A stretch of 64,000 bases of DNA, taken from Ophiura sarsii. Its lineage: Eukaryota > Echinodermata > Ophiuroidea > Amphilepidida > Ophiuridae. Below are positions 18,729 to 30,065 of this stretch, piece by piece. The stretch lies in the NCBI GenBank assembly GCA_035610835.1, contig CM069443.1, forward strand, positions 63,930,480 through 63,994,479. The letters run 5' to 3'. The notes under the pieces were generated by a model, which was not told the DNA's origin, did not search any database, and was given only the letters and a program-made list of their open reading frames with translations. The stretch's first letter is position 1, and the number at the start of each line of letters is the position of its first letter. The position numbers and the translations under genes are program-made.

Positions 18729-21700
18729 CTGCAAAGGTTTTTTAAAAGACATTGCTTGGAAGTAGTTTAATATGTAACTTACAGACTGTAACAAAAAAAG
18801 TTATACAATTGCAATTTCATTACCTTGATTTTTCAAAAATCAAGGTTCTCTATCTCTGCCGTTTCTTCTTTCTATCAGACCCATCTAGAAAATTCTATTT
18901 TTTCTACAGTTTACATGCTACAATCACCAAACTTGGTCAGTAGGACCCCCTACCTGACTTACATATAGGGTCTTCAAAGTTAGGGGTCAAAGGTCACACA
19001 AAGGTCACTAGTGGTCAAAACGTGATTTTCACTTAAAACGCATTTCCAATTTAGTGAAATGACCTAGGATTGTCAAAATTGGTCCACATATTCCTTTTGA
19101 CCGTACGCATATACAAAAGAAAGGTTTTTAAAATTAAAAATCATTTGGGGTCACTAGGGGTCAAAATGTAAATTTTTACTCCTCGCACTGAAAATGCTAT
19201 TTTTTCGGGAGGAAATGACCTATGATTGTCAGAATTGGTCAAAAGATTCCTTGTATCCATGTACATATAGGGTCTTGCGATTAAAAGTGACATGTCAGAT
19301 GGGGTCACTAGGGGTCATTGACCTAAACAGGGGTAAAATGTAAGACATGCTCCGATTTTGACCGGTCATGTTTCATTTTGTAGGCATTGATAAGACAAGA
19401 AAAAAAGTCAATCATTTTTACGGGGTCAAAGGTCAACATAGGTCACTAGGGGTCAAAAGGTCAATTTTCATTCCTTGCACTCAAAATGCTATTTTTTCTA
19501 CAGTGTACATGCTACAATCACCAGATTTGGTCAGTAGGACCCCCTACCAGACCTACATATAGGGTCTCTACAGTTTGGGGTCAAAGGTCACACAGGGGTC
19601 ATAAGTAGTCAAAACGTGATTTTCACTTAAAACGCGTTTGCAATTTAGTGAAATGACCTAGGATCGTCAGAATTTGTCAACATATTCCTTTTGACCGTAC
19701 GCATATATAATAGTTCGGTTTTTAAAATCAAAATATATTTGGGGTCACTAGGGGTCAAAAGGTCAATTTTCACTCCTCACACTCAAAATGCTATTTTTTC
19801 GGGAGGAAATGACGCATAAATTGTCAGAATTAGTCAAAAGATTTCTTGGATCCATGTACATATAGGGTCTTCAGCGATTAGAAGTGACATGTCATATGGG
19901 GTCACTAGGGGTCATTGACCTAAACAGGGGTAAAATATAAGACATGCTCCGATTTTGACCGGATTTGTTTCATCTTGTAGGCATTGATGAAACAAGAAAA
20001 AAAGTCAAATAATTTTGATTGGGTCAAAGGTCAACATAGGTCACTAGGGGTCAAAAGGTCAATTTGCACTCCTCGCACTCAAAATGCTATTTTTTTCGGT
20101 AGGAAATGACCCATGATTGTCAGAATTGGTCAAAATATGTGTTGGATCCATTAAAAGTGACATGTCATATGGGGTGACTAGAGGTCATTAATCCATAAAA
20201 AAATCAAGGTGTCCTGGTCTCAGACCAGAACAATGTCTAGTTTTTAATCCAACTTTAAAATCGTGCAATTTCAAAATCGTTTAGGGGCCATATCCAAACT
20301 CTCAAGTGATTTTATAGCGTTTTTATACCGATTTTACCCCGGTATTAAAACGGTTTTTTTTTTTTCTATTGTTAAAAGCATCGGAAAAAGATCGGTGATT
20401 AACTAGAGCACTGGTCAGCATAATAACACAACCTTCCTCGCGCTTTCATCTGTCTGCTTCACTAATTGAGCCATCGAGAGTACTACAATAGTTCTATTGT
20501 TAACGCCAGATAAGTAGAGAGGGGGAGAGAGGCGGCTTTAGTTAATCACCGATCTTTTTCCGATGCTTTTAACAATAGAAAAAAATACCGTTTTAATACC
20601 GGGGTAAAATCGGTATAAAAACGCTATAAAATCACTTGAGAGTTTGGATATGGCCCCTTACAATCTGTGACAATTGATGTGTTGACTACCAGAAGAATTT
20701 TATTTCGTCTTTTTAACTGCTTTTGTTTCAAAATTATGACCAATCTACTATGTCGTCTAGAAATCGGGTTGGGCCACTTTTATTTGTTGACATTAAATGG
20801 TTAGGGTATCATGCAGGAATAATTAAGAGAACTATATAATTCTTTGTTAACTAGTTTTATTTCATTTCAATAAATTAATAAATAACAATATCTTGATCAA
20901 TTTCTTTGAGTCCATAATTGAATTGCTCATTATTCCTTCTGACATGGTACCATCATGAAACCACCACAGACGAGATATGGAGCCAATCTGGTTCAACAGG
21001 TATCTTCCATGTGTTAACAACTCAGGTATCACCGTGTTGTTAAACAGATCAAGGAAGCGTTTTTAAGCATTCATGTTCCCATCTATGAAGATATGTCCAA
21101 TCAAAGTTCCATCACCAAAGATTCCTGCCCGAACAAGCGGTGTCTTTTTGATTTTGGGCTGTCCACTTGAAATGAACCATTGGTCTCACAAGATTTGATC
21201 CCGTTCATACAACTTACTGTTCCTCCTAGTAATTTAGCCAAAGTGGCCCAGGGGATTTCGCAACTACTTTAGACAATTGATCATTGCTCTGCTTCCTGAC
21301 CGCCGATTTTCATAAAACTAAGCTTATTAAAAAGCTGAGAAAATTTCCTTTGCAGGATGTTAAAAATTGAAACAGAAATTACTTTGGAATTACTTATAAC
21401 ATCTTTTTCAAAATTGTATAACTTTTTTGGTTACAATTGGGCGCTGCGAGATCTTTGCCTGCCGATTACCAGGCCGTATATGAATATAAGTTACATCATT
21501 TGCAAAAATATTGAATTTCATCCCCATATTATTTGGATCACCATGAGAAATGCATTACAATTAGTACAAACATGTCTGGTATTGGTTCAATAATCCTTGA
21601 GATAGACTTTGAAAGTTGTGAAAGGTTTCAAAGAAATCTGTTTTGCATATGGTCAAACTAATAGCCGCGTGGAAAGTGTTAAATAAGAAAATTCTCTTTT

Positions 21701-24700
21701 CCAGAGTTTCAAGTGGCAAGATTTGCTTTTGATTAATATAATTTAACAGCCTAATTTCAATATTAGTTTACCTTTGATGGGGTATCAAATTATTCATAAG
21801 AAGCACGCCACCATACGGCAAGCTGCACGTCCGCAAGTCTTTCTTCGTGTCTACTCCAAGACTCACCGCCATCTCTTCATCCGATACTTCAACATACCAC
21901 GTACCACCAACGCAACATGTGTGTTTTGCCAACACTCCTGTGCGATGACCACCTTTGACGACCTGACGGAAAAGGAGACCAATGATATCGATGTATGATG
22001 GTAGAATCGGTCATTATTTTGATTTAAAGGGGCACAGAGAGATTTATAAAATAAAATAAATCAATATTTTCAACTTGTTTAGATAGATGATATAGGGGAG
22101 AGCGGGGCGAGTCCGCCCTCTAATTTTCAGGCTTGCCTATTGGACTCATTTTACAAGTTAGACATTTATCTAGCCTTTCATCAAGGCCCTATATTCTGTA
22201 TAGGTGTGAGCGCCCTCTATCAAAATTGTGGAATACAAGGCCTTTACGCATATAATCTTCGCTCGGCTCTCGCGCTGCGCTCGGCTCAAGAGGCGTCTTT
22301 GACAAAGACTAACATTTATCCTACTTCCAAATGAAAGCTACGTTTCTTAGCTACATACCCCCATATTTTCAGCACTCTATAACTTTTAGTAAGTGCAGGA
22401 GTAAGGAAAATAACCAACAGGGCGGACTTACCCCATACTACTCACGCAGGGGCGAGTTCGCCCTCATGATGTGCAAGCCCGTCCGGCTTTATAGGCAAGT
22501 TAAATATTGCAGAAACTATCAGTTATTTCATTTAAAGATTGATTAAAAGTCAACTAGACACAACTATGACAAATTAGGCCATGTGGCCCCAACATATGAA
22601 ATGGACACATCGTGTGTCCATTTATTATGTTGGGGCGAGTCCGCCCCCTTCTTAGCGTGTAATAGGGCATGGGCGGACTCGCCCCGGCGAAATGGGGCGA
22701 ACTCACCCCAGGGCTAATTTTTTTTCTCAATCTCATGGTATACCTACTAAACACGGAATGGGAAGTTTTTAACTGCATAATATGTTAGGCAAAGCCCTTA
22801 TACCTTTTGAATGACTATAAAAGTTAGTACCATCGCTGTGATGTCTTTAGATTAATGCAACGTTTTTAATGGCAGATAATGTTACTTTAAATATTCAAAA
22901 ACAATTATTCAATAAATCCTTAGGGGAGCTGTATCCAGGTCTGAAGTTTTAATAGTTACTTTGCTATGACCGGTGCAACCAAATTACACCAGTCTGATAC
23001 TTTTTCAACAGTCACGTGATGAGAAACACGTGGTGGGCGGGCTCGCCCCGCTCTCCTCTACATAGAAACCTTCTCATGTAAGATATCTTCAAAAAGAAAT
23101 CAGTAACAATTAAAATAAAGACATTTTCTCAGCATCTCCGAAGGTATATTAGTGCTTTTCACGTTTTTTGTATTTTGGTTAAAAATCCCCACTAATTAAA
23201 TCAGGGATGTCATGACTATGCATCACTCAACAAGCCATGGGTGGTCTTTAAGGTTATTTTGAATAAACATGAAACAAATAGGAGAGAAGCCATCTGTGGC
23301 CTTTTAGATGAATTTGGGTAGTTTCGATAGGATCATAATTATCGAAACTCAAAACGCTATCAAATCCATGAATTTCACTGCAAATTAAGCTCTATAATTT
23401 TGGATGGTAGCTAGTACGTATATAAGCATTACATTATGTGAAAAACCAAACTTCTGAAAAAAATTGAGGTCTCCCTCCATGAAGGATCTCTTAGTGCCCC
23501 TTTAAAGATCTTAACCCTAACTCACTATAAATCCCTACGGTGCTACCTTGCAGTACCGCGCAATCGCCCGGTCTATCTCATGACACGCTCCGACGGGGGG
23601 GGGGGGGGGGGGGGGGGGGGGGGTATCAACCCATTGTCGCAGTTAGTGGTCAGAGCCTCTGACTTGCACGCACGCGGCCCGGGTTCTTCACATGTTTATC
23701 CCAATGTTGGTGATGCAAATAATCGAATATCTCAGTATGGATCCCTAAAAATGCCCCCCCCCCCACCATATTTGACATACCTGTAGGCAGCCATTATGTT
23801 CGTCAACAGCTAGCAAAGGAATCCAGGCGGTTGCCTGCAATACTTCCTGCGCATTGTCGTCCAAATAGGCATTATCTGAGGAATTGCAGACGACACACAC
23901 ATGTTATATGCTATTTACTATTGAGTGATAAAAGTATGATAATAGCGATAATTGAATCATGGACCAACAGTGTCCAATACACGCTGGTCGCAGTTATTGG
24001 TTATCAGATTTTATTCGACACACCATCACAATGCTGATCGTGCCTTTGCGTCCTATCATATGTACCTTGTCAATGCAGGCCAGGGGGTGCCTACCCCCCA
24101 CACACCCCAACCCCGACGGCTATCACTTATTATTACTAGGCTTAATGGTGGAAGTTATTTTTTTTAATCCCCCACACCCCCCCCCCCCCCCACCCCCCTT
24201 ACATATCTGATGATGCGGCATCAATCCGCAGCCTGATAAAGTTTTGAAGTCCACCGGGAAATAGTTTAAGTCTACTGGGGAAAATATCCTTTGTCACCCC
24301 CCCCCCCCCCTCCACCCCCTCCCCTGACAAATACCCCAGATACGCCACTGCGTCAATACAACTAGCTGCCAGTATTAGAAATTCAAATTCCATCAACATC
24401 TTTTAACGACTTTTGAAAATGTCACCTTTTTGAACTTGCTTGTTGACATTAATTTTCTTTTTGTGTTTCTTTGTTCCTAAGCACCTTAATAATACAAGTT
24501 CCTTGGTTTTGGCGCTATATAAAGTTCAGTGATTGATTTGATTGATTGATTAACTTTACCGAAATTGAATCTAGTCCAATTCGCTCTTTAGAGGTTGCCA
24601 TCGATAGAGACCCGAACAAAGTGTTTGGAAAAATAATTCGTACCCTCACACTACTCATTCACTTCCAAGTTATGCCTGACCCCCAATCATTCTTGCTCAT

Positions 24701-27700
24701 TGACTGTCTGTTAATAGCTAAAGATAGCCAGGGGTTCATGTCCGAAACATTTTAGAGTTTACTAGTACTAGTACGCCTATCGGGAAAAGTGTACTTTAGG
24801 TCACAGATATTGGTGGTATACCAGTATCGTTCAATACTGGAACATAAATGATGCCAGTATCGCACGATACCGGTACGATTTCACTGTTCCAGTACATAAC
24901 AGGGCGATACTGGAATACCAAATTGTGTTCGAGTATCAAGCGATACTGGAACATAATTGTGTTCCAATATTTCGTCCGATACTGGAACACTGACTTTATA
25001 CCAGTATCGAACGATACTGGGTGTTCCAGTATTGGACAATACTAGTACAATCCAGACTTTGGGAACTAGAGTACACTTTTCCGGTCTATCCACAAGATGA
25101 CGGGTATGACGAAGCGCTGACGGCCTCAATATAATATAATTAGGACGTATCAAATCGTCCGTGTTAGGACGTATACAATTGTCTCTGTTTCTCAAAATAA
25201 AGCTATAACCATCCTTTCAAATCGATTATTGGGATTGTTTGTAGGTCAATAATATGGATCTATTAAGGATGAGGAAAAATCCCGCGAGGATATCAACATC
25301 AGCGCTGGTTCAAAAACAAAAATCGGGACAAGTGTACTTTAGATCCCAGATACTGGATTGCCAGTATCTCGCTCGATATCGGAATGATTTTACTGTTCCA
25401 GTATCGGTCGATACTGGAACCAGTGATACTGGAACGTTTTTATATTCCGTTCCAGTATCGGGCGATACTGATACCCATGCTATCAGTAGTGATTTGTTTA
25501 AGTATTGAACAATACTGAGACACTGACTTTGTACCAGTAGGCCTATCGAGTGATACTGGGTGTTCCAGTATTGGCCGATACTAAAATAAACCAGAATCTA
25601 GGACCTAAAGTACACTTTCTCACAAAGATCTGCAGAAACAATAACATTAAGTACGAATTCGTTTACCTGAATACATTTTAATGAGCTGGTGTTATTCAAA
25701 AGATTCTTTGTTAGAATATGTTTGAGAAAAAGTGTAGTTTAGGTCCAGATTCTGGACTGTCCTAGTATCGTCTGATACTTGTACACCCAGTATCTAAATG
25801 CCAGTGTTCCAGTATCGAATGATATCGGCACATGTACACAATTATGTACCAGTTTCGTCCAATATTGAAACATCACTACTGGTAGAAAGTGTACCAGTAT
25901 CGCCCGATACTAGAACATACAAACGTTCCAGTATCGCTCACTACTGGAACACAGTTAAGTGTTCCATTATCGGACGATTCTGGAACAATATTGTACCAAA
26001 ATTGAGCGATACTGGTAAATTTCATTTGCCAGTATCGTGCGATACCGGTATAACAGTACGGAACCTAAATTACATATTTTGAAAGTTTACTATCAAGCAA
26101 TTATTCGCTCAAAATACGGTGCTAATGCTACACATATATAATGACATAGCAATTGTCCATTTACCTTGATGCCACGGCACTGTTGCTTGTTCATTATAAG
26201 GTGTCTGCAAAATAGAGATGAAATTTAGTGTAAACAATAGCTCGTTATGATATATTTATGTAATTCAATTTTACGCCATTTTAAAATAAAAATAATTGTA
26301 TGACAAGGGCTGCACAAAACGCGGAAGCGGGATGCACTGCTATGAGGAAAGGAAACAAAACCAAGAGGAAATCATATTCTCTCATTCATGATCCAATGGG
26401 AATTGGGCTCTTCTATTGAAATCTATACACCCCCCACAGGGAGTGTGAATATGTATACTAGTCCTGTGTAGTAGTAGAGTAGTTAACGAGCTGGGGTAAA
26501 ATGAAACTTTAAAGAAATATCAATGAATTATTTGTTTACCTTACAGCGTAGATTCCACACAGGATGACCGGCTATTTCTGGACCGATCAATTGTTCCATT
26601 ACATTCAAGAGACGTTCATTGGACCATAGCTTTTGAAAAGCCTGCATTAAAAGCACAGTTATTGGATAGAATGTGAGAATATGGTAAATTCAGTGATGGG
26701 AATGGACGGTATCTGAATATATTTAACCTCTGAACTTTGATTGTGACAAATTGTTCACATTTTGTTTCCAGCATGTGTGGAACGAATATCTTTCGGACAA
26801 AAACGTCAACTGGCTTAGTATAATCATTATGATATCAGGAAGAAAAATACATAGATACTTCTTCAGACAAAATATCACGCTATCCTGCTTTTCATTCAAA
26901 AGTACAATAAACTGAACTATCAGGAAGAGATCTATGGGGTCGATCTGATAGAAACATATGTGGGGAACCAAACTCAAAATGTATACGGAAATTAGAATTA
27001 CCTCAGGAAGATTACCCATTTTGGTTAACAGAACCGAGGCGCCATGGAATTCTTTTTCAATTAACGTCAATCGCTCAAAAAGCTCGGCATCCTCATGTTT
27101 CTCTAATAATAACGAAAGATAAAATAGCTGTGATTGGAGGTAAAACGTAAAAGTATCTAGTACAAGACATCTGTAAAGGATATTTTAAGGCGAAGATAAC
27201 ATTAAGCGTATGAATCCATTAAATGAAAATATATAGGCTGTTAGGCTACTCCGTGATTATTTTAACCAACCTGCTCTCGTACTATTACATCGGTAAAATC
27301 GGTCAAATGAAATTTCCTACAAACTACGGTATGCATCTTTTAAGTTAAAACCTCCACCAAACAGAATTGTGATAAACTGTTTAAGAATGAGGTGATAAAT
27401 AGGCTTATAGATAAGATTTGTATTCAAACTATTTAGTCAGGTTAGTCGGATCATGTATTTTCCAAAGGAACTGGTAACCCGTTCGGTAACGTTATAATAC
27501 CTTTTATTTTTCCACCATTGTAAAGCTTATTCGCAAGATTATCAACCTCCAACTCTGTAGCTTTACGTACAGGATCGAGTTCTTCCGGTTTGAAGAATTT
27601 TGGCAAAGGAAGGAATCCCTGTTAAGAAAGGAGGAAAGAAACAGAAACAGTTAAGACCACGTTTGACATTATTTTTTCTTTTCTGAATCTATTTTCTTTA

Positions 27701-28486
27701 TCAATATATTCCACATTATTTATCAAATGATCTTTACAGATCAATGACCGCACGACTGTGCAAACGAATTATTGTAGTCTGTAGTAGACAAGCTGCAGTC
27801 TACGTTATTTCCATTGGTCAAGAGGCAGTCCTTTTTAATAGGTTCTATTAGAGCCAGAAACATTTAAAGTACGCCAGCGTTAACCTACGTTGAGAGCTCT
27901 TTTCAGGGCCACCAACAGTAGACAAAGGCCAGCCTCTAACGGCTCTTTTCAGAGCCACCAATATTTTACAAATAGGAATTGGAAACTTACTCTCAAATCA
28001 TCGGGCAAGGGCAACTCAAAGGATGATAATAATAGAGAAATGGCATGTGTTTTGCTTAATATTATTATATTTTGGTCCTGAAGAAGTCAGAGCTAATCCT
28101 GACGAAAGCTTGACAGTGTTAAACTCGTCCGACGGCGAACCCGTTAAACTTTTATATTATGAATACCCGTCGTTAAAGCCTATCTCACAATTTTCACGTT
28201 TTATTAAACAAAATGACGTTATGATAATGGACAAAGTATAGGCCCGCCATACCTCTTCAAAATACTGCTGGACCTGCTTCACCGACAACTGTCCAGGTTT
28301 TCTCTTCCCCACTTTCTGCGGTGGTGGCACGGTAAACAATTCCGAAAGAGCTTTGGGTTTTAATGAATCAGTATTTCCATTCTTATCGCTCGTCTTCGCT
28401 TTAGCCTTCTTCTTTGATGGCTGCGGTACTTGGGCTGGTCCTGAGGGGGAGTACCCTTTTCGTTTACTTGATCGAAGAATAGGCAT
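18491..28486 (-). CDS. PhyH-family Fe(II)/2-oxoglutarate dioxygenase, gene B (8 exons, C-terminus uncertain)
   Basis: Seen: exons 28486-28253, 27618-27501, 27102-27002, 26641-26540, 26204-26165, 23875-23781, 21962-21772 and 18728-18491 have exactly the same lengths and phases as gene A and give an intact 373-codon frame. The HQD pair, distal IPHQ histidine and KIRWS arginine are all present. A few substitutions separate the proteins (for example MPILRSS against MPNLRSS, KEFHGAS against KEFPGAA, LAVDEHN against LDVNEHN). Inferred: a recent tandem paralogue that still looks functional, likely the same reaction class (2-oxoglutarate-dependent hydroxylation) with unknown substrate. As in A, the frame closes three codons past the last donor and no further exon is recognisable before gene A, so the true C-terminus is unresolved. 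Confidence 0.85.
18822..20240. mobile_element. Block-B-specific element rich in AGGTCA direct repeats
   Basis: Block A retains the uninterrupted site (CAATTTCATTTTTAATCC near 3,888-3,905). The insert starts with a near-palindrome, CCTTGATTTTT plus its inverse, and ends after AATCAAGGTGTCC...TCTAG. Inside are about three diverged units of some 440 bp. Each carries GGGTCAAAGGTCA and GGGTCACTAGGGGTCAAAAG phrases. It is non-coding and lies in PhyH-B intron 7. Confidence 0.75.
20284..20657. mobile_element. PIF/Harbinger-type MITE with TTA target duplication
   Basis: A 374-bp element starting GGGGCCATATCCAAACTCTC with an almost perfect inverted copy at its right end. Terminal repeats are roughly 120 bp. 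It is flanked by TTA on both sides, and block A keeps a single TTA at the empty site (ATCGTTTACAATC, about 3,930). A 3-bp TTA target is diagnostic of PIF/Harbinger. Confidence 0.85.
20885..21320 (-). pseudogene. Degenerate DDE transposase relic, block B
   Basis: Homologue of the block A relic. Reverse translation gives QWFISSGQPKIKK, IGHIFIDGN and SRLWWFHDG with stops. The catalytic-region WWFQDG reads WWFHDG here. It is inherited from before the A/B duplication. Confidence 0.5.
21772..21962 (-). CDS. PhyH-B exon 7
   Basis: 191 bp, protein identical to the gene A exon over the parts compared (GGHRTGVLAKHTCC, then MNNLIPHQ). It carries the distal iron-ligand histidine. Confidence 0.88.
22028..23501. 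mobile_element. piggyBac-type MITE (TTAA), block B, interrupted
   Basis: Counterpart of the block A element at 5,299-5,811, with TTAA on both sides (AGGGGCAC at the left end, GTGCCCCT at the right). It is expanded by a nested element at 22,095-23,058. Confidence 0.7.
22095..23058. mobile_element. Nested TA-flanked element with GGGCGAGTCCGCCC arrays
   Basis: It is absent from block A. The left end is TA|GGGGAGAGCGGGGCGAG. The right end, inverted, is GAGGAGAGCGGGGCGAG, next to TA. At least seven internal or terminal variants of GGGGCGAGTCCGCCC occur in both orientations (for example near 22,430, 22,450, 22,633, 22,672, 22,693). No protein is recognised. It is strikingly GC-rich in its motifs against an AT-rich host sequence. 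Confidence 0.7.
23781..23875 (-). CDS. PhyH-B exon 6
   Basis: 95 bp with the same phases as in gene A. It reads D|NAYLDDNAQEVLQATAWIPL, then LAVDEHNGCLQ before gtatgtc. It supplies the HxD aspartate. Confidence 0.88.
24070..24355. mobile_element. hAT-like MITE, block B
   Basis: Shortened copy of the block A element at 7,310-7,705. The right end CCAGATACGCCACTGCGTCAA is kept and the left end is partly lost. It carries several poly-C runs. Confidence 0.45.
24786..25079. mobile_element. Palindrome-array element P1 (block B)
   Basis: The ends AAAGTGTACTTTAGGTC and GTACACTTT are inverted. Internal CCAGTATCGNNCGATACTGG palindromes are present. It is shorter than the block A copy by loss of internal units. 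Confidence 0.75.
25330..25618. mobile_element. Palindrome-array element P2 (block B)
   Basis: The best-preserved ends of the family: left AAGTGTACTTTAGATCCCAG, right AGGACCTAAAGTACACTTT. Palindromes such as CCAGTATCGGTCGATACTGG lie at about 25,399-25,418. Confidence 0.77.
25727..26084. mobile_element. Palindrome-array element P3 (block B)
   Basis: AAAAAGTGTAGTTTAGGTCC lies at the left and inverted AATTTAGGTTCC at the right. It contains one more palindrome pair than the block A copy (around 25,925-25,946, GTTCCAGTATCGCTCACTAC). Confidence 0.72.
26165..26204 (-). CDS. PhyH-B exon 5 (HxD histidine)
   Basis: A 40-bp micro-exon, TPYNEQATVPWHQ. It differs from gene A by one residue (T to A). Confidence 0.87.
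26540..26641 (-). CDS. PhyH-B exon 4
   Basis: 102 bp, the same 34 residues as gene A (AFQKLWSNERLL to VWNLRCK), donor gtaaac. Confidence 0.88.
27002..27102 (-). CDS. PhyH-B exon 3
   Basis: 101 bp. EKEFHGASVLLTK replaces EKEFPGAAVLLTK of gene A. The ATTATTAG acceptor and gtaatt donor are kept. Confidence 0.82.
27501..27618 (-). CDS. PhyH-B exon 2
   Basis: 118 bp, GFLPLPKFFKPEELDPVRKA onward, acceptor TTAACAG, donor AAG|gtatta. Confidence 0.87.
27941..27956 (+). promoter_or_regulatory. Perfect histone-type 3' stem-loop, block B
   Basis: GGCTCTTTTCAGAGCC followed by ACCA, identical to the block A site. A companion hairpin about 46 bp upstream (near 27,895) is degenerate (CAGGGCC). No histone gene is present. 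Confidence 0.7.
28253..28486 (-). CDS. PhyH-B exon 1
   Basis: 234 bp, 78 codons from the ATG at 28,486 (MPILRSSKRKGYS to QQYFEE) before GAG|gtatgg. The lysine-rich tail is conserved with gene A. Confidence 0.82.
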
Positions 28487-29099
28487 GACAGCTGATGGTT
28501 GCTCACTTGATGTCCCTTATATTGGCCTTTTCACCCAAACGTTGATAGTATAAAGTTGGATTGCAAGAATAGGTCTTATATATTATACTAATAATGCATT
28601 AATGGTATCTCAATTTCAAACTGTAGACAACAACACATACGATTACGTTTAATTACGGCCCAGCTTGTCAGATCAAAGATCGAACAAACTTCACGTAGGC
28701 CGTACCTAGATAATTGTTTATTTTGTCAATGATATCTACGAAGGTCATTCAATATTGTGACATGGTCAAGGATTATATGAGTTTTAAAAAAAAGAGGTAA
28801 TTTTGGTCAGACTTGAAATCTACCATTTCTACAAAAAAGAGTGCATCGTTTCTGTCGAAACGTGTGATTTTCAATTTCAAAATTCTTAAGAAAGCTTACT
28901 ATACGGAAATGTTGATGTGTAACAATCGAAAGCATTTTTACCATAGCTAAATATGCACGCACCTCTTGCTGGCATTCTGGGATACGTTGTACGTTGTTAT
29001 CTTTATTATCTTGTGAACTACATATGCACCTTAAGTCCATCATGTCCAGGGTATAGGTAAACATAGAGCGTGTGTCCAATGTTTCTACTGGCAACTTAA

Positions 29100-29456
29100 A
29101 GGGGCATTACGAAATGTGGTGGAAGCAGCGCCATCAATTACAAAAATATATGATAAAAACTGGGATTTGTATATTTTTATAATTGTATAACATGTATGAA
29201 CTTACACCTGTATAGATTAAGAAAAATCAGCCCTCTTTGAACAACAAAACGTCGATTCAAAAATGCTGGTAGAGCTCCAACCAGCATTTTACATGGTTAA
29301 GGGTGGTATTCCAACATATCTAAAACATTGTTTTAATCACATTTTGCTGGGGTTTTTTCAGTAGAAACAACAATAATGGCAATTTTTAATGTTCATCTTG
29401 AATTCTGAAGTAAATTAATTAAAATTTAAAAAATATCAACATGACATTGTGTCCCT
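29100..29456. mobile_element. TTAA-flanked MITE, block B only
   Basis: Flanked by TTAA on each side. The ends are AGGGGCATTACG and, inverted, AGGGACACAATG. Block A has TTCA at the matching uninterrupted position (about 12,862). A piggyBac-type non-autonomous element, non-coding. Confidence 0.7.
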
Positions 29457-29924
29457 TTAACGGTAATTGACGGTACCAACCGGCCTTTTCGCCCAATGTT
29501 AATCATAACTTGTCCAGGTGAAACAGCAACCAAATATACTAGGCAACGGGCGGGATGGGGGGAGGGGTGGGCGGTCGCTGTATGGGCAAACGGACCTCTC
29601 AGGTAGGGTCGGTTTCAAATTATTTCAAAAATATCAAAATGATTGAATTTAATTACCAAATTTTGGAATCATTATGAGAAATGCATAACAATAAGTACAA
29701 ACATGCATCATATTGGTTCAGTGATCCTTGAGATAGACCTTGAAAGGTGGGAATGGTTTATGATGTATTTGGTAAAACCAATATTAGCCGCTTGCAAAGT
29801 GTTAGTGCCGGCAATATCTTGCTAGATTTACTAAATGTTAAATCCAATCATGTTCAAGTCCTATAGGCTCCCCCGGCCCCATGTTTTTTAAAAGACCTGC
29901 AAAAGAAATTCCAATGTATTTAGT

Positions 29925-30065
29925 TTTCCAAGAGCGTGCTACTTACGTAATCATGCTATTATTATCTGCCGCTGCAAAGAGCGTGCTACTTGCGCAATTA
30001 TGCTATTATGAAAGTTTCAATAAATACCGTAAGTGTTGCAAGAGCGTGCTAATTGCGCAATAGGG
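29925..30065. repeat. Short tandem repeat, AGAGCGTGCTACTTGCGCAA type
   Basis: Three diverged units with AGAGCGTGCTA and GCGCAAT phrases, spaced about 55-65 bp. No gene is seen from here to 30,870. The sequence 30,420-30,870 is a repeat also present at 59,880-60,310. Confidence 0.6.

Larger units (their letters stand above)
14114..29860. repeat. Segmental duplication block B
   Basis: Second copy of block A in direct tandem orientation. It carries PhyH gene B and, relative to A, extra inserts at about 15,585-17,585, 18,822-20,240, 20,284-20,657, 22,095-23,058 and 29,100-29,456. Homology ends after AATCATGTTCAAG at 29,860. Confidence 0.9.

Noticed and set aside
22331..22778. Frames in the GC-motif element
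   Set aside because: They span the nested non-coding element and its inverted motifs; absent from block A.
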